DNA from: Collinsella sp.
GTDB lineage: Bacteria; Actinomycetota; Coriobacteriia; Coriobacteriales; Coriobacteriaceae
Reading direction: 5' to 3'
Length of the DNA: 64,000 nt
NCBI GenBank assembly: GCA_018381235.1
Contig: JAGZSF010000011.1
Span: 62,001-126,000, forward strand
Made by a program: the position numbers and the translations under genes. This document shows positions 26,679 through 35,609 of this stretch, one piece after another (the first letter of the stretch is position 1; each line of letters starts with the position of its first letter). Under the pieces are notes generated by a model. The model made no database searches. It had not been told where the DNA came from and worked only from the letters and a program-made list of their open reading frames with translations.

Positions 26679-26815
26679 TTACGCGGGTTTACCAACCCGC
26701 GTAACGGGCCGACGCTGCGCGCCGCCCAGAGCGACAATTTGTCATTCAAAAGGCAAGGCATGACCAGAAGGTCTATGCCTTGCCTTTTTCATGCCAACTT
26801 GTTCGCTCCCAAATC
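26678..26815 (+). repeat. Two-hairpin 3' element, hspR copy, with terminator
   Basis: Hairpin 1, GTTACGCGGGTT / TACC / AACCCGCGTAAC (26678-26705), is perfect and begins at the last base of the hspR stop. The linker CGACGCTGCGCG follows. An outer stem pairs GAGCGACAA (26729-26737) with TTGTTCGCTC (26799-26808, one bulged T). Inside it GGCAAGGCAT-GACC / AGAA / GGTC-T-ATGCCTTGCC (26752-26784) ends in five T and should terminate transcription. Compared with the pyrE copy, stem bases differ but pairing, linker, ACAA/TTGT core and GACCAGAAGGTC tip are kept. Confidence 0.7.
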
Positions 26816-26961
26816 CGCCGGTCCTGCACCGGGCTCGTCCTATGCTTTACCGAGATAAAGTGAACGTGTAGATTCGTAACCCGCTCGCAACCGTTCTATG
26901 GCACGATATTGAACGAATGTATGCTATGCGCCCAAATCTTTTGGGCAGAGTGGGAGACAGT

Positions 26962-29262
26962 ATGGTCAAGCTGTACGAGGACGGCATCTACCTGCGTAAC
27001 GGCAGCGAGGTTGTGCCTGAGGCCGAGGCCGCTGAGCGCGGCATTACGCAGACACCCGAGGATGCCAAGCGCGGCACCATCGCGTATTCGATCCTCCAGG
27101 CACACAATACGTCCGGAGATCCCGAGGCGCTCAAGATTCGCTTCGATGCCATGGCGAGCCACGACATCACCTTTGTCGGCATCATCCAGACGGCGCGCGC
27201 CTCGGGCATGGAGCAGTTCCCGCTGCCTTACGTGCTCACCAACTGCCATAACTCGCTGTGTGCCGTGGGCGGCACCATCAACGAGGACGACCACGTCTTT
27301 GGCCTCTCGGCTGCCAAAAAGTACGGCGGCATCTTCGTCCCGCCGCATATCGCTGTCATCCACTCCTTTATGCGTGAGAACTTTGCCGGTTGCGGCAAGA
27401 TGATTCTGGGCTCCGACTCGCACACCCGCTACGGCGCCCTGGGTACCATGGCCGTGGGCGAGGGCGGCGGCGAGCTGGCCAAGCAGCTGCTGCGCGACAC
27501 CTACGACGTTGCCTATCCCGGCGTCGTCGCCATCTACCTCACGGGCGCCCCGCGCCCCGGCGTCGGCCCGCACGATGTGGCGCTCGCCATCATCCGCGCC
27601 GTCTTTGCCAAGGGCTACGTCAAGAACAAGGTAATGGAGTTCGTGGGCCCCGGCATCGCGAGCATGACGACCGACTACCGCAACGGCGTCGACGTCATGA
27701 CCACCGAGACCACCTGCCTGTCGAGCATCTGGGCCACCGATGAGGACACGCGCGCGTTTTTGGCCATGCACGGTCGCGGCGACGACTACCGCGAGCTCAA
27801 GCCCGCCGATGTTGCCTACTATGACGGCTGCGTCGAGGTCGACCTGTCGAGCGTCAAGCCCATGATCGCGCTGCCGTTCCATCCTTCTAACGGCTTTGAG
27901 ATTGACGAGCTCAACGAGAACCTCGAGGACATCCTGCATGAGGTCGAGCTCGAGGCCGCCAAGATCGGCGAGGGTAAGACGCACTTTAGCCTGCTCGACA
28001 AGATCGTCGACGGCAAGCTGCACGTGCAGCAGGGCGTTATCGCCGGCTGCTCGGGCGGCAACTACGACTCCGTGGTCCAGGCTGCCCGCGTGCTTAAGGG
28101 CGCCAACACCGGCTGCGGCGAGTTTTCGCTGTCGGTCTATCCCACGAGCCAGCCCGTGGCGCTCGAGCTTACACGTCGCGGCTACATCTACGACCTTATG
28201 GAGGCCGGCGCGATCGTGCGCACGGCATTCTGCGGCCCGTGCTTTGGTGCCGGCGACACGCCTGCCAACAACGGCCTGTCCATCCGCCACACCACGCGCA
28301 ACTTCCCCAACCGCGAGGGTTCCAAGCCGGGTAATGGCCAGCTGAGCGCCGTGGCCCTGATGGACGCCCGCTCCATTGCGGCGACGGCTGCCAACGGCGG
28401 CATCCTGACGCCAGCGACCGACCTGCCCGAGGAGACTTGGGACGAGGCCTGCGAGTACACCTTTGACGACGCGCCGTACAAAAAGCGCGTGTACTGGGGC
28501 TTTGGCAAGGCGGAGCCTGCCGATGAACTGGTTGAGGGTCCCAACATTAAGCCGTGGCCCGCGATGGAGCCCCTCGGCGACGATATCCTGCTCAAGGTGT
28601 GCTCCAAGATCATGGACCCGGTCACCACGACCGACGAGCTCATTCCTTCGGGCGAGACGAGCTCCTTCCGCTCCAACCCGCTGGGCTTGGCTGAGTTTAC
28701 GCTGAGCCGCCGCGACCCGGCCTACGTGGGCCGTTCCAAGGAGGTCGACGCCGTGGAGAAGCGCCGCGTGGCTGGCGAGTCCGCGGGCGACTTGGCCGCA
28801 CTCGATGCCGAGCTTGCCGGCGTGTTTGAGGCGCTGGCCGGCGCGGGTGTCGCTGCCGATGCCAAGGCGACTGAGTACGGCTCCATGCTCTATGCCAAGA
28901 AGCCCGGTGACGGTTCTGCCCGCGAGCAGGCTGCGAGCTGCCAGCGCGTAATTGGCGGTCTGGCCAACATCGTCCACGAGTACGCCACCAAGCGCTATCG
29001 CTCCAACGTGATGAACTGGGGTATGGTGCCCTTCCAGATGGAGGCCGAGCCCAACTTTGAGGTGGGCGATTACGTCTTTGTGCCGGGTATCCGCGCCGCG
29101 CTCGATGGCGACCTGAAGGGCATCGTCGCCTACGTGGTGCGCGCCGATGGTGCGGTCGAGCAGATTGAGCTCTACATTGCCGATATGACGGCAGAGGAGC
29201 GTGCCATCGTCAAGGCTGGCTGCCTGATCAACTACAACAAGTTCAAGGCCGCTGCCGAGTAA
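26962..29262 (+). CDS. Aconitase-family hydratase
   Basis: The 766-residue protein has the aconitase fold: TNCHNSLC near the start, GSDSHTRYGALGTMAVGEGG, TTETTCLSSIW and AFCGPCFGAGD, the last two carrying cluster cysteines. The swivel domain lies at the C-terminus (KRYRSNVMNWGMVPFQ, residues 680-766). The order and N-terminus (VKLYEDGIYLRNG) recall the YbhJ-type putative hydratases more than housekeeping AcnA, so citrate/isocitrate specificity is uncertain. The ATG at 26962 follows GGGAGA. It is a single-gene unit between hspR and a palindrome. Confidence 0.85.
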   Translation: MVKLYEDGIYLRNGSEVVPEAEAAERGITQTPEDAKRGTIAYSILQAHNTSGDPEALKIRFDAMASHDITFVGIIQTARASGMEQFPLPYVLTNCHNSLCAVGGTINEDDHVFGLSAAKKYGGIFVPPHIAVIHSFMRENFAGCGKMILGSDSHTRYGALGTMAVGEGGGELAKQLLRDTYDVAYPGVVAIYLTGAPRPGVGPHDVALAIIRAVFAKGYVKNKVMEFVGPGIASMTTDYRNGVDVMTTETTCLSSIWATDEDTRAFLAMHGRGDDYRELKPADVAYYDGCVEVDLSSVKPMIALPFHPSNGFEIDELNENLEDILHEVELEAAKIGEGKTHFSLLDKIVDGKLHVQQGVIAGCSGGNYDSVVQAARVLKGANTGCGEFSLSVYPTSQPVALELTRRGYIYDLMEAGAIVRTAFCGPCFGAGDTPANNGLSIRHTTRNFPNREGSKPGNGQLSAVALMDARSIAATAANGGILTPATDLPEETWDEACEYTFDDAPYKKRVYWGFGKAEPADELVEGPNIKPWPAMEPLGDDILLKVCSKIMDPVTTTDELIPSGETSSFRSNPLGLAEFTLSRRDPAYVGRSKEVDAVEKRRVAGESAGDLAALDAELAGVFEALAGAGVAADAKATEYGSMLYAKKPGDGSAREQAASCQRVIGGLANIVHEYATKRYRSNVMNWGMVPFQMEAEPNFEVGDYVFVPGIRAALDGDLKGIVAYVVRADGAVEQIELYIADMTAEERAIVKAGCLINYNKFKAAAE

Positions 29263-29278
29263 CGCACTTAATTGTCCG

Positions 29279-29351
29279 CCCGGGGCTTACCCTTTCCCGC
29301 CCGCTCACGCGCTTCGCGAGGGTCGCGTTCGGGAAAGGATAAGCCCCGGGC
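29279..29351. repeat. Long imperfect palindrome after the hydratase gene
   Basis: CCCGGGGCTTACCCTTTCCCG-type arms of about 20 bases (29279-29299 and 29330-29351, one bulge) enclose a GC-rich loop with its own small stem (CGCGCTTCGCGAG). No T-run follows, so it is more a repeat-like or processing hairpin than a typical terminator. Confidence 0.6.
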
Positions 29352-29360
29352 TACATTTCT

Positions 29361-29432
29361 GCGTTCTCGTTGGGTCTTGAGGGACGCTAATAATTGACTG
29401 GGACCACCACAAAGGTGCCTGCCCGGCGGGTC
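29361..29432. repeat. Left copy of a direct repeat flanking an orphan gene
   Basis: TGCGTTCTCGTTGGGTCT... and TTGACTGGG (29361-29402) recur at 30447-30487. They are followed by ACCACCACAAAGGTGCCTG, the left arm of the palindrome at 30530. In this copy the bases between TTGACTGGG and ACCACCAC are deleted and the right palindrome arm is missing. Confidence 0.6.
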
Positions 29433-29433
29433 C

Positions 29434-30081
29434 TTATTTCGATGGGGTCCAGGTTATTTCATCGTCAAATAGCCAAGTGCGTGCCGAGCCACTGTTGCGC
29501 GCTGCCTGCGGATCGGGCTCGCAGGTTTGTTCGTAGGCATCCTCGGTACACCGATCCATAAAATCGACGACTGCCGTCTGGTCGCCCTCCATGACGTAGA
29601 TTACGTTGCCATCCGAGATATAGACCCCCGGTCCTTCATTGTCCACGTAGCCGGGGTCGTATGAGACGTTGCACAATCTGCTCCCGTTTGCCGCATCGAG
29701 TTCAAGGGTCGAATAATACCCGCCATTCATTTGGCCTTTCTTGGCTCGATATATTGCGGCGCCGTACCATCGCTTAAACGTCTTGCCTTTGAGTAAACTG
29801 GTTGCCTTGCCGATAAGCTGCTCATCTTGGGTATAGCGCGTGGCTCCAAGTTCGATTCGGGGATAGCTACTGACCCCAAGCGCTGCGGGCGTACCGTCGA
29901 AATCGACGGTGATTGAATCGGGTTTGACGATATCGGTGAGGATTTCGATGGGGTAGCTTACGGTCTCAAGCGCCGCCTGCGTCGCAGAGGCGGGGAGAAA
30001 TGCGAGATAGATAATTCCTACGCCGACTGCGGTAATCGCAAACGCTAAGACGAGCAGGCCGATATAGGTGGAGCGTTTCAC
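29434..30081 (-). CDS. Membrane-anchored orphan protein
   Basis: The product (215 residues from the GTG at 30081) has one N-terminal transmembrane helix (YIGLLVLAFAITAVGVGIIY) and a soluble domain of about 185 residues with mixed beta content, outside the cell. I recognise no family. The GTG follows GCGAGG; an ATG at 30108 lacks a ribosome site. It is framed by direct repeats and palindromes and is lower in GC than nearby housekeeping genes, so it may be a transferred passenger. Confidence 0.65.
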   Translation of the reverse strand: MKRSTYIGLLVLAFAITAVGVGIIYLAFLPASATQAALETVSYPIEILTDIVKPDSITVDFDGTPAALGVSSYPRIELGATRYTQDEQLIGKATSLLKGKTFKRWYGAAIYRAKKGQMNGGYYSTLELDAANGSRLCNVSYDPGYVDNEGPGVYISDGNVIYVMEGDQTAVVDFMDRCTEDAYEQTCEPDPQAARNSGSARTWLFDDEITWTPSK

Positions 30082-30529
30082 GGCGGGTACCTCGCAAACA
30101 GCATGCATTCATTAAGATAGGTGATACCAGCTTACGACAATATTCAAAAGAAAGCGATCGATCGAAATGACGGGGCGAAAAGGCCCTATTGGGCTTCGAT
30201 TTGACCTCTAATAGGAATATTTGCCCCACTCATTCTGGGCGAGAGGTCAATAATCGAGTCCACGAGTTTTGAGCGATACTCTTCTCACTAAACTCACTAT
30301 TTTCACTATAAGCACTATAAATACGATAGGGAGGACGACGAGAACAATGTGGCGTGCGATAACTAAGCCGTTTAAGCCGGACTCTGACCTTGAATCTCTG
30401 CCTCTATCTGTGCGAACGGGCTATTGTCGGTTCTCGATTCCATCACTGCGTTCTCGTTGGGTCTGGGGATCGCCAAACGTTGACTGGGCTTGATACCGCC
30501 TCTTTTTATTGGGGCGGTTTCTTTGTTGG
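30082..30529. other. Intergenic remnant region
   Basis: No supported gene. It holds the right copy of the direct repeat (30447-30487) and a terminator-like ACCGCC...GGCGGT stem followed by TTTCTTTG (about 30495-30525). Short open frames here have no ribosome sites or recognisable products. Confidence 0.5.
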
Positions 30530-30564
30530 ACCACCACGAAGGTGCCTGTCCCCTTTGTGGTGGT
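30530..30564. repeat. ACCACCAC(A/G)AAGG palindrome
   Basis: ACCACCACGAAGG (30530-30542) pairs with CCTTTGTGGTGGT (30552-30564), one G-U. A left-arm remnant is at 29402, and a related hairpin is embedded in the mgtA leader (2354-2385). Confidence 0.65.
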
Positions 30565-30570
30565 TCTTGG

Positions 30571-30709
30571 TTTGTCTCGATCTGTAACAGTTAGACCCTA
30601 ATTTGCCGAGTAGATGTTACAGATTGAGACAAACGGTTGCCGCTGGTCATTTTCTCTCGATCTGTAATATCTAGGATCAAAAATGGCTGCTAGATGTTAC
30701 AGATCGAGA
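30571..30709. repeat. Two copies of a TCTCGATCTGTAA palindrome
   Basis: Copy 1: TTTGTCTCGATCTGTAACA (30571-30589) with 30615-30633, one G-U. Copy 2: TCTCGATCTGTAATATCTA (30655-30673) with 30691-30709, one G-U. Loops differ. They sit in tandem 60-80 bases upstream of the clpB control motif. Confidence 0.8.
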
Positions 30710-30775
30710 CGGGAGTGCGCCTGGGCAGCGGCGGGCTGACATTTCAGTACCCTATCCATCAATCACTCAGAAAAT

Positions 30776-30798
30776 CTTATATATAGAGACTTAGATTT
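30776..30798 (+). promoter_or_regulatory. Candidate HspR operator / heat-shock promoter motif of clpB
   Basis: CTTATAT, six bases, ACTTAGATTT, as before dnaK (22247-22269). GTGTATAAG follows and may contain the -10. Only the six-base spacers differ between the two sites. Confidence 0.6.
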
Positions 30799-30887
30799 GT
30801 GTATAAGATCGCGCAAAGCTGGCAACAATACTTCTCGAACAACGTGAAGCCGCCCCGTAGGGCGGCCGCCCCAAGAGAGGTGATTCC

Positions 30888-33515
30888 ATGAGAATCGATA
30901 AGCTAGCAATGACGTCGCGCGAGGCGTTGCAGACCGCCATGAGCACGGCTGCCGACGCGCAGGCTGGCGCGGTGGAGCCGATTCATCTGCTGTCTGCCCT
31001 GCTCGGTGCCGGCGAGCGCAACATCTCCGTGATCATCGAGCGCATCGGCGCCGACCCGGCCCAGCTCGCACGCTCCACGCAGGATGCCATCGACCATGCG
31101 CCCAAGGTTTCCGGCGAGGGCCAGCAGATGGGTCTTTCCAACGAGCTCGTCCGCGTCATCGAAAAGGCCGAGAAGAAGGCCACCAAGATGGGCGACAGCT
31201 TTGTGGTGACCGAGCATCTGCTCATGGCACTTGCCGAGGACAAGGGCGAGGCGGGCCGCGTGCTGCGCGACGCCGGCGTGACCAAGGAGCGCATCGAGCA
31301 GGTCTACGAGGAGCTGCGTGGCGATGACCGCGTGACATCTGCCGAGGACAAAACCCAGTTTGAGGCGCTGGAGCAGTACGGTCGCAACATCTGTGACCTC
31401 GCCCGCGCCGGCAAGCTCGACCCGGTCATCGGCCGTACCGACGAGATCCGCCGTACCATTCAGGTCCTGTCCCGCCGCACCAAGAATAACCCTGTGCTCA
31501 TCGGCGAGCCGGGCGTCGGCAAGACGGCCATCGTCGAGGGCATCGCCCAGCGTATCGTGGCCGGCGACGTGCCGAGCACCCTGCGCGACCGCGACCTTAT
31601 CGAGCTCGACATGAGCGCGCTGGTCGCCGGCGCCAAGTACCGCGGCGAGTTCGAGGACCGCTTAAAGGCCGTGCTCAAGGAGGTGCAGAAGTCCGAGGGC
31701 AAGGTCATCCTGTTCATCGATGAGCTCCACACTATCGTGGGCGCGGGTGCCACCGAGGGTTCTATGGACGCCGGCAACATCCTCAAGCCGGCGCTCGCCC
31801 GTGGCGACCTGCACGCGATCGGCGCGACCACGCTCGACGAATACCGCAAGTACATCGAGAAGGATGCGGCGCTCGCGCGTCGTTTCCAGACCGTTATGGT
31901 GAGCGAGCCTACCGTCGAGGACACCATCTCGATCCTGCGTGGTCTCAAGGAGAAGTACGAGATCTTCCACGGCGTGCACATCACCGATAGCGCGCTCGTG
32001 GCCGCCGCCGACCTCTCCGATCGCTACATCGCCGACCGCTTCCTGCCCGACAAGGCCATCGACCTGGTCGATGAGGCCGCGAGCCGCCTGCGCATGGAAC
32101 TCGACAGCATGCCGGTCGAGATCGACGCCACCACGCGTCAGCTCACCCAGCTGCAGATCGAGGAACAGGCGCTCATGAAAGAGACCGATGACGCCTCCAA
32201 GGAGCGTCTGGAGGCCCTGCGCCAGGAGATTGCCGAGGTCCAGGAAAAGCTTAACGTGCAAAAGGCCGGCTGGCTCAACCAGAAGAACGCCATCGACCAC
32301 GTGCAAGAGCTCAAGGGGCAGCTCGACGAGGCCAAGAGCGAAGAGGAGCGCGCGACGCGCAATGGCGATTTGGGTCGTGCGTCCGAGCTGCGCTACTCCG
32401 TGATTCCGGGCCTGCAGCAGCAGATTCAGGATTTCGAGGCCGCGCTCGAGGCGCAAAAGCAGCAGGACGGCGAGGGCCTCAACGAACAGGTGACCTCCGA
32501 TGAGATCGCCGAGGTCGTGAGCGCCTGGACCGGCGTGCCCGTGTCCAAGATGATGCAGGGCGAACTCGACAAGCTCAAGGGCTTGGAGGGCGAGCTGCAT
32601 AAGCGCGTCATCGGCCAGGACGAGGCCGTCTCCGCCGTCGCCGCAGCTGTGCGCCGCAGCCGTGCGGGCCTCTCCGATCCGGACAAGCCCATCGGAAGCT
32701 TCTTCTTCCTGGGTCCCACCGGCGTGGGCAAGACCGAGCTCGCCAAGGCGCTGGCCGAGTGCCTGTTCGATGACGAGCGCGCGCTCGTGCGTATCGACAT
32801 GTCCGAATACATGGAGAAGTTCAGCGTCCAGCGTCTGATCGGTGCGCCCCCGGGATACGTGGGCTACGACGAGGGCGGCCAGCTCACCGAGGCCGTGCGC
32901 CGTCGCCCGTACTCCGTAATCTTGCTCGACGAGATGGAGAAGGCTCATCCTGATGTCTTCAACGTGCTGTTGCAGGTGCTCGACGACGGCCGTCTGACCG
33001 ATGGCCAGGGTCGTCAGGTGTCCTTCAAGAACACGATCATCATCATGACGTCTAACGTGGGCTCCAAGGCTATCGCCGAGCTTTCCGGCAAGGACGAGGA
33101 GGAGATGCGCCATCAGGTCGACGCGGCCATGGCTCAGACCTTCCGCCCCGAGTTCCTCAACCGTATCGACGATATCGTGGTGTTCCATCCGCTCGGTATG
33201 GCGCAGATCGAGAAGATCGTCGACATCCAGCTCGCCGACGTCCGCGCGCGTCTGGCCAAGGAGCGCATGACGCTTGCCATCACCCCGGCGGCCAAGCAGA
33301 TGCTCGCCGTGGGCGGCCTGGACCCGGTCTTTGGCGCCCGTCCGCTCAAGCGTCTGGTTCAGCGCGAGGTCGTGGATGCCATCGCCGCCGCTATCATCGA
33401 CGGCACGGTGCGCGAGGGCGATCAGGTGACGGTCGATGTCGACAAGGACGGTGGCTTTACCGTCGTGTGCGACAACACGCCGGCGGCCACCTACGAGGTC
33501 CCCGACGCAGAGTAA
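30888..33515 (+). CDS. clpB: Disaggregase ClpB
   Basis: ClpB is a hexameric AAA+ protein that, with DnaK, pulls apart protein aggregates. The 875-residue sequence has a Clp N domain (1-145), AAA1 with GEPGVGKTAIV and LFIDELHTIVG, the coiled-coil middle domain (about 400-525), and AAA2 with GPTGVGKTELAKAL and the pore loop GYVGYDEGG. The ATG follows AGAGAGGTG, after a leader hairpin (GCCGCCCCGTAGGGCGGC). It is a single gene sharing a motif with dnaK. A strong terminator follows. Confidence 0.97.
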   Translation: MRIDKLAMTSREALQTAMSTAADAQAGAVEPIHLLSALLGAGERNISVIIERIGADPAQLARSTQDAIDHAPKVSGEGQQMGLSNELVRVIEKAEKKATKMGDSFVVTEHLLMALAEDKGEAGRVLRDAGVTKERIEQVYEELRGDDRVTSAEDKTQFEALEQYGRNICDLARAGKLDPVIGRTDEIRRTIQVLSRRTKNNPVLIGEPGVGKTAIVEGIAQRIVAGDVPSTLRDRDLIELDMSALVAGAKYRGEFEDRLKAVLKEVQKSEGKVILFIDELHTIVGAGATEGSMDAGNILKPALARGDLHAIGATTLDEYRKYIEKDAALARRFQTVMVSEPTVEDTISILRGLKEKYEIFHGVHITDSALVAAADLSDRYIADRFLPDKAIDLVDEAASRLRMELDSMPVEIDATTRQLTQLQIEEQALMKETDDASKERLEALRQEIAEVQEKLNVQKAGWLNQKNAIDHVQELKGQLDEAKSEEERATRNGDLGRASELRYSVIPGLQQQIQDFEAALEAQKQQDGEGLNEQVTSDEIAEVVSAWTGVPVSKMMQGELDKLKGLEGELHKRVIGQDEAVSAVAAAVRRSRAGLSDPDKPIGSFFFLGPTGVGKTELAKALAECLFDDERALVRIDMSEYMEKFSVQRLIGAPPGYVGYDEGGQLTEAVRRRPYSVILLDEMEKAHPDVFNVLLQVLDDGRLTDGQGRQVSFKNTIIIMTSNVGSKAIAELSGKDEEEMRHQVDAAMAQTFRPEFLNRIDDIVVFHPLGMAQIEKIVDIQLADVRARLAKERMTLAITPAAKQMLAVGGLDPVFGARPLKRLVQREVVDAIAAAIIDGTVREGDQVTVDVDKDGGFTVVCDNTPAATYEVPDAE

Positions 33516-33556
33516 ATTATGGGGCCGGCTTTAACCGCACCTCATCGCAAAACGCC

Positions 33557-33595
33557 AAGGGCGGCGGATCCAATCGGGTCCGCCGCCCTTTTTCG
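33557..33595 (+). terminator. Terminator of clpB
   Basis: AAGGGCGGCGGATCC pairs with GGGTCCGCCGCCCTT (G-U allowed) and runs into TTTTT. Confidence 0.9.
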
Positions 33596-33645
33596 TGCGA
33601 CAATCGATGATGTTGAGCATGAGCACATGGCAAGGAGATATGCAG

Positions 33646-33849
33646 ATGAAAGACGAGAACAAGACGCACGCACCGGTTGCTGAGGCAGCGCCCGCCGCGC
33701 CGGTCGCACCGAAGGCTTCTCCCAAACCGGCGCCCAAGCCGCGCGACCCCTACATCCGTGCCGAGAACGAGGACGACGACGGCTACGATCCCTACAGCGA
33801 TCGCCGCCCCGAGCGCGAGCCGATGTTCGAAGCCGATCCCTGGCGCTGA
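33646..33849 (+). CDS. Small Pro/Ala-rich acidic protein
   Basis: The 67-residue product (start ATG 33646, AAGGAG eight bases upstream) has a Lys/Pro/Ala repeat region (APVAPKASPKPAPKPRDPY) and a charged, probably disordered tail ending FEADPWR. It has no signal peptide or helix prediction by eye. The codon choice matches neighbouring genes and the ribosome site is good, so it is probably real. Function unknown. Confidence 0.55.
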   Translation: MKDENKTHAPVAEAAPAAPVAPKASPKPAPKPRDPYIRAENEDDDGYDPYSDRRPEREPMFEADPWR

Positions 33850-34114
33850 GTGCCACCAAAAAGGCCACCAATAAGTTGCGGTGAAATAGGGACTGTTTTG
33901 CGGTTTGACCAGCAAAAACAGTCCCCATTTCACCGCAACTGCGTTAGGGATTTTTCTGCAGGGGGAGGGTAGTCAAAAAAGCCCCGTCCCAAATTGACTG
34001 CCAAATTGGCTGCTCGGGGAGTCGCATTCGAGCTCGGTTGTCCTCTTAGCCACTCGATATCCTTCGGAGCAATAACGGTGATAAAACTTGCTTAAGTGCT
34101 AATCAAACTACACA
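33850..34114. other. Intergenic region with one palindrome
   Basis: It contains the AGTTGCGGTGAAATAG palindrome (listed separately) and AT-rich sequence before the ATPase operator. No gene seen. Confidence 0.5.
33874..33940. repeat. AGTTGCGGTGAAATAG palindrome, copy 1
   Basis: Arms of 26 bases (33874-33899 and 33915-33940) match at all but one position. The outer 16 bases equal those of the palindrome at 42518-42584, while the inner part has GGGACTGTTTT. Confidence 0.85.
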
Positions 34115-34176
34115 CAATCTTGCTCTCTAGCTAATCAAGAATCAGTATAATTTTGATTAGCTAGAGAGCAAGATTG
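34115..34176. promoter_or_regulatory. 24-base-arm palindrome over the promoter of the DUF4143 ATPase gene
   Basis: Perfect 24-base arms (34115-34138, 34153-34176) surround a 14-base centre with TATAAT (34146-34151). The right arm ends just before the ribosome site. The half-site GCTAATCAA also occurs once more upstream (34098-34106). With the -10 at the centre, transcription would start in the right arm, so this looks like a DNA operator rather than an RNA hairpin. Confidence 0.6.
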
Positions 34177-34183
34177 GAGAATC

Positions 34184-35536
34184 ATGGCATTCAACGACTT
34201 GATCGCCCAGAAAATAAAGGACTTTGAACAGCAGGGGGTTCCGCAGGTCTTTGAGCGAGACCTTGATCTGGAAAACCCACAGGAGCCAAAGCGTGACAAC
34301 ATCGTAAATGTGGTTGTGGGGGCCCGCCGTTGTGGAAAGACGTATCGCCTGTATCAGGAGATGCGGCGGCTTCAGAGCCGGGGCGTCGAGCTTGACCGGA
34401 TGCTTTACTTCAATTTTGAGGATGAGCGCTTGCGCCCGTATGAGCCATCGCTGCTGGCGGACGTGCTCGACACGTTCTATGCGCTGTATCCTGTTGCTCG
34501 AACCGAGGGCGCTTACATTTTCTTTGACGAGATCCAGGAAATTCCCGAATGGGGTGCGTTTCTGCGGCGTGTAGTCGATACGGAGAAAGCGACCGTCTAT
34601 GTGACGGGATCTTCTTCCAAGATGCTGTCCTCAGAGCTTAAGAGCGAGTTCAGGGGTCGTTCTCTTATACGGGAGCTTTTTCCGTTGAGTTTTTCGGAAT
34701 ACGTTCGATATAAGACGGGGAACGTTTTCGAGCCAGATGCGACCTTTTCCCCAAGCGATGCAGCGCTGCTTCGACATCATCTGATCGGATATCTTGAACG
34801 AGGGGGATTCATCGCGACGCTTGAGCAGACGCCCGCAGACGCGATTCAGCTGCTACAGGAATATGCTTCGCGAACGGTCGCTATGGACGTCGTTGAACGT
34901 TACGACGTCAAGAACCCTCGCCTGGCATCTCTGTTCCTGACGCGGTGTATGGCATCTTCGGGACGAGAGCTGTCGGTGAACAAAGTGTACAACGAGTTCA
35001 AGAGCAGGCAGATACCCGTCAGTCGTAATTCGCTCAGCGACTTACTTGAGTATTATGAGGATGCCTACCTGCTGTTCTCCGTGCCGGAGTTCACGCGTTC
35101 ACTGGCAAATAACATGCGGTCTGCGTCTAAGGTCTACGCTGTCGATCCTGCGATGTTTGGAGCATTCTCTCCCGCATCGGCATTGGACCAGGGCCAGAGG
35201 CTCGAGACCGCAGTGTTCAACGCGCTAAGAAGAAGGACTCCCGCGGTGAGGGTCGGATCGGTCTGCCGCTTGCTGATCAAAGAGAAGAGCAAAAACCATG
35301 AGGTGGACTTTGTGGCTGGGGACGCACTTCTCATGCGGGCTTATAGCCTGATTCAGGTGAGTGTGGATATGGCAAGTGAGAAAACGCGCGAGCGCGAAAT
35401 TGCCGCGCTTGATGCCTCGATGGCCCAGTTCGATCTTGGCGAGTCGGCAATCGTTACCATGGATGAGCAGGCCGATATTCCATGCGAGCACGGTGTGGTA
35501 CACGTTGTTCCCGCATGGAAGTGGCTCCTTGCCTAA
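34184..35536 (+). CDS. AAA_14/DUF4143-type ATPase
   Basis: The 450-residue protein has a Walker A (VVVGARRCGKTYRLYQEM, about 44-60), a Walker B (YIFFDEIQEIPEW), a sensor strand (TVYVTGSSSKML) and a C-terminal DUF4143 domain ending in KNHEVDFVAGD, the nuclease-like strand of that family. These proteins are common in accessory DNA and are often linked to defence or toxin-like roles, but none is proved here. The ATG follows TTGGAG. It is alone, with a large palindrome over its promoter. Confidence 0.85.
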   Translation: MAFNDLIAQKIKDFEQQGVPQVFERDLDLENPQEPKRDNIVNVVVGARRCGKTYRLYQEMRRLQSRGVELDRMLYFNFEDERLRPYEPSLLADVLDTFYALYPVARTEGAYIFFDEIQEIPEWGAFLRRVVDTEKATVYVTGSSSKMLSSELKSEFRGRSLIRELFPLSFSEYVRYKTGNVFEPDATFSPSDAALLRHHLIGYLERGGFIATLEQTPADAIQLLQEYASRTVAMDVVERYDVKNPRLASLFLTRCMASSGRELSVNKVYNEFKSRQIPVSRNSLSDLLEYYEDAYLLFSVPEFTRSLANNMRSASKVYAVDPAMFGAFSPASALDQGQRLETAVFNALRRRTPAVRVGSVCRLLIKEKSKNHEVDFVAGDALLMRAYSLIQVSVDMASEKTREREIAALDASMAQFDLGESAIVTMDEQADIPCEHGVVHVVPAWKWLLA

Positions 35537-35552
35537 CCATCTACGGATCTGT

Positions 35553-35577
35553 GGGGCCAGGACCTCCTGGCCCCTTC
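35553..35577 (+). terminator. Terminator of the ATPase gene
   Basis: GGGGCCAGG and CCTGGCCCC form a stem with a short loop, followed by only TT. It is also the convergent end of the minus-strand gene at 35610. Confidence 0.55.
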
Positions 35578-35609
35578 ATCACGGTTGGGGAGCACCATGA
35601 TGCGCCCGG

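Noticed and set aside
26896..28977. 693-codon minus-strand frame opposite the hydratase gene
   Set aside because: Shadow of a conserved enzyme; no recognisable motif.
30269..30493. 74-codon plus-strand gene upstream of clpB
   Set aside because: No ribosome site; its second half lies in the direct repeat shared with 29361-29402, so it is probably chance.
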